A stretch of DNA of 64,000 nt from assembly GCA_002841375.1 (NCBI GenBank), contig PGZO01000010.1, positions 48,699-112,698 on the forward strand, read 5' to 3'. Below the pieces are notes generated by a model. It was not told where the DNA came from and did not search any database. It worked only from the letters and a program-made list of their open reading frames with translations. The stretch is from Firmicutes bacterium HGW-Firmicutes-7 (lineage in GTDB: Bacteria > Bacillota > Clostridia > Lachnospirales > Vallitaleaceae). A program made the position numbers and the translations under genes. The first letter of the stretch is position 1; every line of letters begins with the position of its first letter. Below, piece by piece: positions 10,349 through 17,851 of this stretch.

Positions 10349-11157
10349 GGGTACACTCCTGTCAGAATAGTTCCAAGTAACATGGGTAAGTTAAAAGACC
10401 TCGTTATAATAAAAAACAGCGTCCAAAACAACATGAAAATATAATCTTTAGCTACTAACGTAGGCATGGTGCCAGTATTATAGTTTCCATCAAAACCTCT
10501 ACAACACATTGAAGTATATACTCTTTGTGCTCTATCAATAGTTCTTATAAGTAATTGACCTAGTAGAGAACCCCAATGTTTAAAATGAATGCCCTTAATC
10601 CCTGATGATCTAAGGGCGTAGGCGGTTGTGGTAAGGATAACTTCCTCCATAAGTACAGTAATGTACCGGTATGTTAGAAGAAGTTGAAGGACAAATATTT
10701 TTGGAACTTTTAGTTTTCTTAAGGCTAATGCGATATTGGTCATTCCTGTTGTCGCAATCAAAATTAATGAGGTAATAACAGTAAGTAAACATTTAATCAT
10801 AATTGATATAAAAGATATCCATCCATAGGATAGGGTTATCGCGCCAAGTGAAACCATTGGCCTATGATCTAGCAAAGGATTAAATATACCAATACCAATA
10901 ACTAAGGGCAAAACAATTAGTACTCTTTTCATTAGTGGTAGAACAGGTAAATCTGCAAGGGTTATAATTATTGTAGGAAATAGTACCATAGGTAAAAGGG
11001 CACTAATTTCATGCTTTGAAAAGGAAATAACGATAATAAGGAAAACAAGCGTAACGAATAGTTTTGCCAAAGGATGAAGTGCATGGACAGTGCTTTTCTC
11101 TTCGCCTAACGCATCAAGTAATCTTATATTATCTAGAGCTTCTGCTATATTGACCAT
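10345..11157 (-). CDS. larQ: Nickel ECF/ABC transporter transmembrane protein (LarQ/CbiQ-like)
   Basis: T-component of the transporter. Hydrophobic segments alternate with short loops, and the family coupling region is seen as RAQRVYTSMCCRGFDG, equivalent to the A-R-G helices that dock on the ATPase. Length 270 is normal for CbiQ/EcfT. It is embedded between larMN and larO with a four-base overlap to the latter, so the two products are probably made in fixed ratio. Confidence 0.87.
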   Translation of the reverse strand: MVNIAEALDNIRLLDALGEEKSTVHALHPLAKLFVTLVFLIIVISFSKHEISALLPMVLFPTIIITLADLPVLPLMKRVLIVLPLVIGIGIFNPLLDHRPMVSLGAITLSYGWISFISIMIKCLLTVITSLILIATTGMTNIALALRKLKVPKIFVLQLLLTYRYITVLMEEVILTTTAYALRSSGIKGIHFKHWGSLLGQLLIRTIDRAQRVYTSMCCRGFDGNYNTGTMPTLVAKDYIFMLFWTLFFIITRSFNLPMLLGTILTGVYP

Positions 11158-11178
11158 ATGTAATCATCTCCGCATAGA

Positions 11179-12180
11179 TTAACAATTAACTTTCTTTCTT
11201 TTCTTAAATCGTTTTAAAATAAAACCCATAGACAAAACAAGAAGAAGTGTTAAGAACCCTCCTACAAGTCCAGCAAAGCTTGTGCTTTTATCAACCTCCG
11301 TATTTTTAAAAGCATAATCAGGAAGAAATGCTGTTTTGGTTTGAAGGGTTGATAGTGTTTCATATAAAGGACCATTGGCTTCAAGTTCTTCTTGACCAGA
11401 AACTTTAAACATAGACCATTCAAGACCGTCAGGATTTGAAGATGCAAATCTAGACAAAATACCTCCCGTTAAGGCGGTTATTATTATGAGGATAATTAGA
11501 ATTTTTTTAAAGCCTATCACACCAATAGGTTTGTTTATAGCAGTATTTTCAATAATTTCTGATTTTGTGTTCCAAATAAAGTCAACAACTGAAGCAACGA
11601 CAAGACCTTCAATAATACCAATAGCAAGGTGTATAGGTTGCATTAATAACAAGAAGCTGCTAAAGGGTAGTTCTGTTTTTCCCGACAGAAGTGTTTCTAT
11701 TACAACACTAAAGGAACCTAGTTGCAATCCAATAATAGAGGCTATCATTGCAGCAGTGAAAAGTCGCAATCGGGTATATCCTTTATTGAGAATACGTTTG
11801 TAAATATAAGGATAAGTGATAAAACAAGTGTAAAAGCCAAGATTTATAATGTTACACCCTAACGATAGCAGGCCACCATCTGCAAAAAACAAAGCTTGAA
11901 TCGTTAGGATAGAAGCCATTGTCAGAAAGCCTGCATAGGGACCAAGTATTATTGCCAAAAGAAGTCCACCACCAATATGGCCACTAGATCCGGTTCCGGG
12001 TATGGTAAAGTTGATCATTTGTGCAGCAAAAACAAAAGCACCCATAACGCCCATTAGTGGAACTTTCTTCTCATCAAGGTTTAACCTGAGCTTTTTAATG
12101 GAGTAAGTTGCGATTCCAGCAGTAGAAATCCACATTGTACCACCTACAATAGGTGTAATTAAAGCATCTGCCATATGCAT
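11179..12180 (-). CDS. larMN: Fused nickel-binding transport component (LarMN/NikMN-like)
   Basis: Substrate-capture subunit. The protein starts MHMADALITPIVGG; the extreme N-terminal Met-His-Met is the metal-binding motif of NikM/CbiM and must be at the terminus, which fixes ATG 12180 (AGGGAG precedes it) over an ATG at 12264. Six to seven membrane segments with GTGSSGHIGGGLL follow. The C-terminal part (about residues 240-330) has SNPDGLEWS, the PDGLE domain of NikN, flanked by two membrane helices, so M and N are fused. Nickel specificity is inferred from the lar operon. Confidence 0.88.
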   Translation of the reverse strand: MHMADALITPIVGGTMWISTAGIATYSIKKLRLNLDEKKVPLMGVMGAFVFAAQMINFTIPGTGSSGHIGGGLLLAIILGPYAGFLTMASILTIQALFFADGGLLSLGCNIINLGFYTCFITYPYIYKRILNKGYTRLRLFTAAMIASIIGLQLGSFSVVIETLLSGKTELPFSSFLLLMQPIHLAIGIIEGLVVASVVDFIWNTKSEIIENTAINKPIGVIGFKKILIILIIITALTGGILSRFASSNPDGLEWSMFKVSGQEELEANGPLYETLSTLQTKTAFLPDYAFKNTEVDKSTSFAGLVGGFLTLLLVLSMGFILKRFKKRKKVNC

Positions 12181-12204
12181 AATAAATCTCCCTAATTGAA
12201 AGGC

Positions 12205-12286
12205 ATCACAACAAAACAAATAAAAACCACGAAATGAAGGACTTTGCTTGTGCAATGTCTTCAACCTTCGTGGCTGTTGTGATTGG
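12205..12286 (-). promoter_or_regulatory. Leader with terminator-type hairpin upstream of the nickel transporter (candidate attenuator/riboswitch)
   Basis: Read on the minus strand, the untranslated leader of larMN has a stem CCACGAA...TTCGTGG (plus-strand 12227-12233 and 12267-12273) with an inner GAAG...CTTC extension, then TTTTTATTTGTTTT. This looks like an intrinsic terminator placed before the start codon. Flanking it, ATCACAACA lies before the stem and TGTTGTGAT lies after the U tract (plus 12205-12213 and 12275-12283); these pair perfectly. Metal-dependent read-through is an inference; I do not recognise the known NiCo riboswitch consensus here. Confidence 0.55.
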
Positions 12287-12438
12287 TTTAATAAGCGTAT
12301 TTATAATTATTAAGTCTTCATGACTCAAATACAATTTAAGTTTAACCAACAAATAAAGTATTGTCAATGCTTATTTATTAGACTTTTATTAAAATCCGAA
12401 CATATAGAGTTGAAAGTTTTAACATTAAAGATATTAAC

Positions 12439-12467
12439 TTGTAAAAATGATTTGTCAAATGTATAAT
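12439..12467 (+). promoter_or_regulatory. Sigma-A type promoter of the sigma-54 activator gene
   Basis: TTGTAA (12439-12444), a 17-base spacer and TATAAT (12462-12467). The start codon of the activator is 32 bases further on. The 318-base region between the divergent larMN and activator genes also holds the larMN leader. Confidence 0.65.
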
Positions 12468-12498
12468 TAATATAATAACATTTTGGGAGGTGTCTTTA

Positions 12499-14484
12499 GT
12501 GAGCGTAGAACGCAATTTTATTGCAATTAAACAAGCTTGGGAACATTTTACACGTACGGGTGATATTGATGGAAGCGTTAGAAGCATTATTTCTCAGTCT
12601 TGGGTAAGATGTGCAAAAAATTGTTTGGATCCTAAAACACTCACTAAAGTACCGGTTTTACCAGAAAAAGAGTTAAAGAAAAGACTGGAATTAAGTAAAA
12701 GATTGCTTAAAGTAAGTCGTCCTATTATGCAAGAATTAGATGAACTCGTAGAAGGAACAGGATATCTTACATTACTCACAGATAAAGAAGGTGTAATTTT
12801 AGAATTAATGTGTAATAAGGCATTAAGAGATGCGGTCCTTGCTAAAAACCTTGTACTTGGAGGCATATGGAGCGAGGAAAAAGCAGGCACAAGTGCAATA
12901 GCCCTAGCAATTCGTTTTATAAAACCGATACAAATCATAGGAGAAGAACATTTTTATGAAAGTGATCATATCTTAACCTGTTCAGCATCTCCGATATTTG
13001 ATCACCAAGGAAATCTACTGGGTATTTTAAATATGTCAGGTCCTCGAGAAAAAGCTTATCCTCATACGTTAGGCATGGTGGTTGCAGCCAGTAAAGCAAT
13101 TACAAAACAGCTTCATATTGAAGAAGATAATAGAAAAATACGACTTGCTAACCAATATTTGCGTACAATTATCGAATCAATTTCTGAAGGTGTCGTGTCT
13201 GTTGATCGTTACGGTAAAATTATGGAGATTAATTCGGAAGGTGCAAAAATATTATTAACAACCATTGCAGATGCTAGAGGAAAAAACATAAAAGACATTA
13301 TGGATGGACACCCATTTTTAATTACAGAAATGGACAATAGAAAACCTATAACAGACGTTGAAACGGTTATAGATACTGAAAGAGGAACAATTCATTGTTT
13401 AGCAAGTATAAAAATGGTCTCTTTAGAAGAGGGACATCTAGCTGGAGCAGTCGCAACCCTAAAAGGGATCAAACGTATCCATAAGGTAGTAAATAAATTT
13501 ACAGGAGCAGAAGCTCGGTTTACATTTGATGATATTATTGGGCATAATGCACTCTTTTTAAGAGCCATACACTTAGCACAAGTTGCAGCTAAAGGCAAAT
13601 CAACAGTTCTTATTTTTGGTGAAAGTGGTACGGGTAAGGAGTTGTTTGCACAAGCGATTCACAATTACTGTCAGTATGGACAACCTTTTGTAGCGATCAA
13701 TTGCTCTGCTATACCAGAAACGCTTATTGAAAGTGAACTATTTGGCTATGAAGATGGGGCCTTTACTGGAGCGAGCAAACATGGCAGACCTGGAAAATTT
13801 GAATTGGCAAACGGTGGAACTGTTTTCTTAGATGAAATAGGTGAGATGCCGTTGAAGACACAAGTAACTTTGCTAAGAGTACTGCAAGAGCGATGTGTTC
13901 AAAGAATTGGTGGTATTAGAACCATTCCAATTGATGTTAGGGTAATTGCAGCAACGAATAAAAATCTAGAAGAAGAAGTTGCAAAGGGCGCATTTAGACA
14001 AGACTTATTTTATCGTCTTAATGTGTTTCAAATTGAGATTCCTCCATTAAGAGAAAGAAAAACAGATATACCCGTTTTAATAGAATATTTTGTAAATACG
14101 ATAGCAACTCGGTTTGAAAAGTCACTAAGAAAAATATCCGATGGGACGATCGAAGAGCTGCAAAGATATAGTTGGCCTGGAAACGTAAGACAGTTAGAAA
14201 ATTATATTGAACGTGCAGTAAACTTTGCAGAAAATGGACAAATTGATGAATATTATCTTACGGACTACTTACATAAAAAATTAAAAAATAACTTGGATAT
14301 GAATATAAATAAAAAAAATGAACCTAAAATAATAAACATCCATGAAATAGAAAAAGAAAATTTGATGGATGCACTTAGTACATATAAAGAAAGAAAAAAA
14401 GCAGCAGAAGCGCTAGGCATATCACGTAGTACACTATACCGTAAACTTAAAAAGTTTGGACTAGAGGACAGTTTTAAGATCTAG
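12499..14484 (+). CDS. Sigma-54-dependent transcriptional activator (AcoR-like)
   Basis: Activates sigma-54 promoters in response to an unknown signal. Domains in order: an AcoR-type GAF sensor (about 60-195), a PAS domain (about 205-310, starting with [18 protein letters not shown]), the AAA+ core with Walker A GESGTGKE near 375 and the sigma-54 contact loop GAFTGA at 420-425, then a Fis-type helix-turn-helix (about 620-655, [12 protein letters not shown]). GTG 12499 is preferred because the GTG at 12490 overlaps GGGAGG. It is divergent from the nickel transporter and directly upstream of the -24/-12 promoter at 14598, its obvious target. Confidence 0.9.
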   Translation: MSVERNFIAIKQAWEHFTRTGDIDGSVRSIISQSWVRCAKNCLDPKTLTKVPVLPEKELKKRLELSKRLLKVSRPIMQELDELVEGTGYLTLLTDKEGVILELMCNKALRDAVLAKNLVLGGIWSEEKAGTSAIALAIRFIKPIQIIGEEHFYESDHILTCSASPIFDHQGNLLGILNMSGPREKAYPHTLGMVVAASKAITKQLHIEEDNRKIRLANQYLRTIIESISEGVVSVDRYGKIMEINSEGAKILLTTIADARGKNIKDIMDGHPFLITEMDNRKPITDVETVIDTERGTIHCLASIKMVSLEEGHLAGAVATLKGIKRIHKVVNKFTGAEARFTFDDIIGHNALFLRAIHLAQVAAKGKSTVLIFGESGTGKELFAQAIHNYCQYGQPFVAINCSAIPETLIESELFGYEDGAFTGASKHGRPGKFELANGGTVFLDEIGEMPLKTQVTLLRVLQERCVQRIGGIRTIPIDVRVIAATNKNLEEEVAKGAFRQDLFYRLNVFQIEIPPLRERKTDIPVLIEYFVNTIATRFEKSLRKISDGTIEELQRYSWPGNVRQLENYIERAVNFAENGQIDEYYLTDYLHKKLKNNLDMNINKKNEPKIINIHEIEKENLMDALSTYKERKKAAEALGISRSTLYRKLKKFGLEDSFKI

Positions 14485-14506
14485 CTTTGTTTCATTTGTT
14501 TCACTT

Positions 14507-14546
14507 TGACACACATAATGCATCATTATGACACACGAAAGTGTGT
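14507..14546. promoter_or_regulatory. Candidate upstream activator site for the sigma-54 regulator
   Basis: Direct repeats TGACACAC at 14507-14514 and 14529-14536, 22 bases apart (two helical turns), surround the palindrome ATAATG-CAT-CATTAT (14515-14529). An inverted GTGTGT follows at 14541-14546. The block lies about 55-90 bases upstream of the -24 element, a normal enhancer distance. Part of it doubles as the terminator of the regulator gene. Confidence 0.5.
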
Positions 14547-14553
14547 TTTTTTG
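14531..14553 (+). terminator. Intrinsic terminator of the activator gene
   Basis: ACACAC-GAAA-GTGTGT stem-loop (14531-14546) followed by a run of T. It sits 46 bases after the activator stop and before the sigma-54 promoter of the next gene, so the downstream operon has separate control. Confidence 0.75.
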
Positions 14554-14597
14554 TTAATTTTTAAAAGGCATAGCCTAAAATACAACAATGATTGTGC

Positions 14598-14612
14598 TGG
14601 CACACGACTTGC
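14598..14612 (+). promoter_or_regulatory. Sigma-54 (-24/-12) promoter
   Basis: TGGCAC (14598-14603), five bases, TTGC (14609-14612). This is an exact match to the sigma-54 consensus including the invariant GG and GC and their spacing. It is 50 bases before the DUF362 start codon and just downstream of a gene for a sigma-54 activator. Confidence 0.92.
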
Positions 14613-14661
14613 TTATTAAGACTATGGAATTAAATTTAACAGTTGATTTAGGAGGTTAATT

Positions 14662-15969
14662 ATGAGTAAAACCAAAGTATCGGTAGTAAAATGTAATCAA
14701 CTAGAAGGAAACGCATCGTTCATCGCAGGCAAATTTATTCGTCATGACGCAGATGTAGCTAAAATCAAAGAAGCAGTAGCGAAAGCAGTCGAACTTGCTA
14801 TTGGCTCACCGGACACAATTATTAAAAAAGGTCAGACAGTATTAATTAAACCTAACTTAGCTTTTCAAGCACCAGCAGAAAGCCATGCAGTTGTAGATCC
14901 TCGTGTTGTTGAAGCCGTTGTTTCTTACTTCAAAGAAAAATCGCAAGCTTCAGAAGTTTGGGTGGGTGACAATCCATCTTTAGGTATGCATGTTGGTAGA
15001 GCTAAACCTGCATTTAGAGATTCAGGTATGGAAGAAGCAGCTAGAAAAGGTGGTGCAGACAAAGTCATTTATTTTGATGAAACAGATGTTGTCGTAATGG
15101 ATATTCCAGGAGCAAAAGTGTTTAAAAAAGCGGCTGTTTTTAAACCATTTTTAGATGCCGATGTAGTCATTAACTTACCAAAAATGAAAGTACATATAGC
15201 AGGAACAGTTACATTAGGCTTGAAAAACTGGAACGGTATTATTCCTAATCATCATCCAGATGCACAGCAACAAGGAGCACATCGTGTTGAGCTAGGCCAA
15301 AAAATGGCTGATCTATATAAAATAAGAAAAGCTGATTTAACTATTTATGATGCAATTATCGGTATGGAAGGTCAAGGCCCTCATGCGGGCACACCAATTG
15401 AGATGAACTTAATTCTTGCAGCAGAAGATACAGTGGCTGGGGATTCAGTTACTTGTTCTATAATGGGATTTGATCCAATGGAAATTCCAGCAATTCGTTG
15501 TGCAGGTACAGAAGGGTTAGGGGAAATGAATATAAACAACATAGATGTAGTTGGAGAATCTATTGAGTCGGTTCGCAAACATTTCAAACGTCCAAACAAT
15601 GACCCAATTGGTATGTATGATGGATTAACCTGTGTTATGCAACAAACTTGTCCAGGGTGTTTTGCGAACGTTCGTGGGGCATTAGATTCCTTTGCTAATA
15701 GCGGTATTGTTATGGCTGATTTCTTAAAAGGAGCAGGGGAAGTTGTTGTTGTTGCAGGTGGTGTACCTGAATTTGATCCTGAATTTGCAGCTGGAAAGAA
15801 CTTATTTGTTTGCGGAGATTGCTGGGAATATTTCCCGACTTCGGACAACGTAAGAGAAGCCGCTAAAGTAGCTAAATCGGTTACATATTATCCAGGGTGT
15901 GCACCAGTTTATATATTTGCTCAATTAAATGGAGATCTTCAAGCATTAGCAAAAGCAAGTAAAAGCTAG
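14662..15969 (+). CDS. DUF362-domain protein with cysteine-rich C-terminus
   Basis: First gene of the sigma-54-controlled operon; function unknown. It has the DUF362 pattern: VLIKPNLAF near 60, VVINLPKMKVHIAGTVTLG near 170-186 and GLKNWNGIIP. The C-terminal third carries Cys324, Cys330-x2-Cys333, Cys384-x2-Cys387 and Cys413, enough ligands for an iron-sulfur cluster or zinc site. By eye the K-V-H-x-A-G...G-L-K-N-x-N-G-x-x-P stretch recalls the LarA segment with its active-site His and Gly-Lys, which would matter beside lar genes, but I cannot prove homology. AGGAGG precedes ATG. Length 435. Confidence 0.8.
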   Translation: MSKTKVSVVKCNQLEGNASFIAGKFIRHDADVAKIKEAVAKAVELAIGSPDTIIKKGQTVLIKPNLAFQAPAESHAVVDPRVVEAVVSYFKEKSQASEVWVGDNPSLGMHVGRAKPAFRDSGMEEAARKGGADKVIYFDETDVVVMDIPGAKVFKKAAVFKPFLDADVVINLPKMKVHIAGTVTLGLKNWNGIIPNHHPDAQQQGAHRVELGQKMADLYKIRKADLTIYDAIIGMEGQGPHAGTPIEMNLILAAEDTVAGDSVTCSIMGFDPMEIPAIRCAGTEGLGEMNINNIDVVGESIESVRKHFKRPNNDPIGMYDGLTCVMQQTCPGCFANVRGALDSFANSGIVMADFLKGAGEVVVVAGGVPEFDPEFAAGKNLFVCGDCWEYFPTSDNVREAAKVAKSVTYYPGCAPVYIFAQLNGDLQALAKASKS

Positions 15970-16023
15970 AATAATAAATATATTCTAGCCAGCTAGAGGC
16001 ATAGTAATATAAAAATCAAAAAG

Positions 16024-16096
16024 GCCCATGGAGTAATTAGATGATCGAATGAATGCTTGATGTCATATACACCAATAATCGATCATCTACATGGGC
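16024..16096 (+). repeat. Long imperfect inverted repeat between the DUF362 gene and lipB
   Basis: GCCCATG (16024-16030) and GATGATCGA (16040-16048) pair with TCGATCATC (16079-16087) and CATGGGC (16090-16096), giving 16 paired positions with a nine-base bulge on one side and two on the other. There is no U tract, so it is not a plain terminator. It could stabilise the upstream message, set the DUF362/lipB ratio or be a regulator site. An ATG at 16091 lies in the right arm but is unlikely to start lipB. Confidence 0.6.
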
Positions 16097-16129
16097 AATA
16101 CTTATAATCGAGATAATGAGGAAAACAAT

Positions 16130-16816
16130 ATGACTTCATTGGTTCAATACATTGATTTAGGTCGGATAGATTATCGACAAGCTTATGCTATTCAAGAAAA
16201 AATACATGTGGCGTGTTCTGAGAAGCGCTCAAAAGATACGATTATTTTTCAAGAAAATAATCCAATCTTTACCATGGGTAGAAATAGTGCAAAAGAGCAT
16301 CTGCTATTACCAAAAGAAGCGTTAGAAGAAAAAGGAATAGAGGTTGAATACGTAGATAGAGGTGGGGATATTACATATCATGGGCCTGGTCAATTGGTAA
16401 TATCTTTTATATTACATCTTAGAGAATATAACTCAAGTATTCATCAATATGTTAGAAATCTTGAAGAGGTGGTTATAAGCTTGCTTCAAAAGTATGATGT
16501 TAGAGGGCAAAGAATAGGTGGAGCTAGTGGTGTATGGGTAGGTGAAGAAAAAGTCGCAGCAATTGGTATTGCTATATCTCGTGGCATCACAAGGCATGGT
16601 ATTGCAATTAATATTAAACCAGATCTAACCCATTATAACTATATCATTCCATGCGGAATAAGAGATAGAGGAATAACTTCTTTATATAAGCTAGGGGTTG
16701 ATATAATTGACCTAGATCAGTTTAAAGAAAGCTTTTTAATTGAATTCAACGAGCTATTTAATACTGTTACAAATAAAATACAACTTAATGAAATGAGGTA
16801 TTTAGATGAATATTGA
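16130..16816 (+). CDS. lipB: Octanoyl-[carrier]:protein N-octanoyltransferase LipB
   Basis: Transfers octanoyl groups from acyl-ACP to lysines of lipoyl domains. Visible hallmarks are GGDITYHGPGQLV, the RIGGASGVWVGEEKVAAIGI strand with the catalytic Lys, and the catalytic Cys in IIPCGI. ATG 16130 is chosen since GAGG lies upstream and MTSLVQYIDLG is the usual N-terminus; an ATG at 16091 would add 13 unrelated residues in the hairpin. The gene overlaps the lipoyl-domain gene by 11 bases, so that protein is its likely dedicated substrate. No lipA (lipoyl synthase) is in the window. Confidence 0.92.
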   Translation: MTSLVQYIDLGRIDYRQAYAIQEKIHVACSEKRSKDTIIFQENNPIFTMGRNSAKEHLLLPKEALEEKGIEVEYVDRGGDITYHGPGQLVISFILHLREYNSSIHQYVRNLEEVVISLLQKYDVRGQRIGGASGVWVGEEKVAAIGIAISRGITRHGIAINIKPDLTHYNYIIPCGIRDRGITSLYKLGVDIIDLDQFKESFLIEFNELFNTVTNKIQLNEMRYLDEY

Positions 16817-17051
16817 AGTTAAAGTCCCAGTATTTGCGGAAGGTGCAACAAAAATTAAAATACGTCAATGGTTCGTTGGCGAAGGAAGTAAAGTGAATGC
16901 AGGCGAAAATCTGGTTGAAGCAACAACAGATAAAATTGCTATTTATATAGAGACGCCAGTAAGCGGTTATCTTAAAGCAAAGCTTGTGAAAGAAGAAGAC
17001 GAAGTATTAGTGGATCAAGTGATTGCTATAATTTCTCAAGAGGAGGTCTAG
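16806..17051 (+). CDS. Free-standing lipoyl-domain carrier protein
   Basis: An 81-residue protein that is a single biotinyl/lipoyl domain: EVKVPVFAEGATKIKIRQW at the start, the hairpin VEATTDKIAIYIETP with the modified Lys43 in the Asp-Lys context typical of lipoyl (E2-type) and not the Met-Lys-Met of biotin, and SGYLKAKLVKEEDEV afterwards. There is no E2 catalytic domain or subunit-binding domain, and no E1 or E3 gene nearby. It is not GcvH by sequence. Overlap with lipB and five-base spacing to the SDR gene suggest that it works as an acyl or redox carrier for the neighbouring enzymes. Confidence 0.85.
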   Translation: MNIEVKVPVFAEGATKIKIRQWFVGEGSKVNAGENLVEATTDKIAIYIETPVSGYLKAKLVKEEDEVLVDQVIAIISQEEV

Positions 17052-17055
17052 AATA

Positions 17056-17802
17056 TTGGAGAGGGTACATGAAAACCAAGTTATAATTGTGACGGGTGGT
17101 GCACAAGGTATTGGGCTCCAGATATCATTACATTTAGAGAAGCTAGGTGCAAGGGTAATCATTGCAGATATTAATATTGAAGCGGCAAAGCAAGCAGTAG
17201 AGAAATTGTCCAATAGAAATGGAATGGCTGTCTTTTGTGATGTTACTTCAGAAGAAGCTACAATAAAAATGGCAGAGAATGTCATGAATGCTTATGGCAG
17301 AATAGATGCGTTAATTAATAACGCAGGTTGCTTTCCAGTAAAACTATTTAGTGATATGACTTTACAGGAATGGAAAAACGTTATTGATATAGATTTGACA
17401 GGGACCTTTCTTGCAACAAAAGCAGTATATAAGTATATGGAGAAGCAGAAAAAAGGTAAAATTGTTAATATGGCGTCTATCTCAGGTAGAGTCGGTGGAT
17501 GGGGGTTTGCACATTATTCAGCAGCCAAAGCAGGTGTTATTGGATTTACAAAAGCGTTGGCAAGAGAAGCGGGACCACTGGGAATCCAAGTTAATGCCGT
17601 TGCTCCAGGAATTATTGATACAGATACTACAAAAAAAGTGTTTCCAAGCTATTCTTTAAAAGAATACACGAAGAATGTTCCACTTGGTAGATTGGGATGT
17701 GAAGAAGATCTTCAAGGGGTTATTTCTTTCTTGTGTTCCCCTGGCAGCAACTATATGACCGGACAAGTGTTAACAGTAGATGGCGGATATACGATGATAT
17801 AA
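17056..17802 (+). CDS. Short-chain dehydrogenase/reductase, FabG-like paralogue
   Basis: Oxidoreductase of the SDR family with TGGAQGIG near residue 13, NNAG, the Ser of NMASISG, YSAAK, and a FabG-like C-terminus GQVLTVDGGYTMI. The beta-2 strand ends IIADIN; an Asp here usually selects NAD(H), unlike the operon FabG at 132-872. It therefore may run a 3-hydroxyacyl/3-oxoacyl conversion in the oxidative direction, which is inference. It starts with TTG 17056 behind GAGGAGG. It is five bases from the lipoyl gene and 49 bases before the KAS gene. Confidence 0.85.
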   Translation: MERVHENQVIIVTGGAQGIGLQISLHLEKLGARVIIADINIEAAKQAVEKLSNRNGMAVFCDVTSEEATIKMAENVMNAYGRIDALINNAGCFPVKLFSDMTLQEWKNVIDIDLTGTFLATKAVYKYMEKQKKGKIVNMASISGRVGGWGFAHYSAAKAGVIGFTKALAREAGPLGIQVNAVAPGIIDTDTTKKVFPSYSLKEYTKNVPLGRLGCEEDLQGVISFLCSPGSNYMTGQVLTVDGGYTMI

Positions 17803-17851
17803 GATTTACAAGTAGCATTCATTTAATTGTTAAGTGGAGGTTGAGAATACT

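Noticed and set aside
14662..15969. Calling the DUF362 protein a LarA lactate racemase
   Set aside because: It lacks recognisable LarA motifs over its full length and carries a cysteine-rich C-terminus; only one loop looks alike.
16091..16129. Upstream ATG extension of lipB
   Set aside because: It would start inside the right arm of a hairpin, has no ribosome site, and adds 13 residues unlike LipB.
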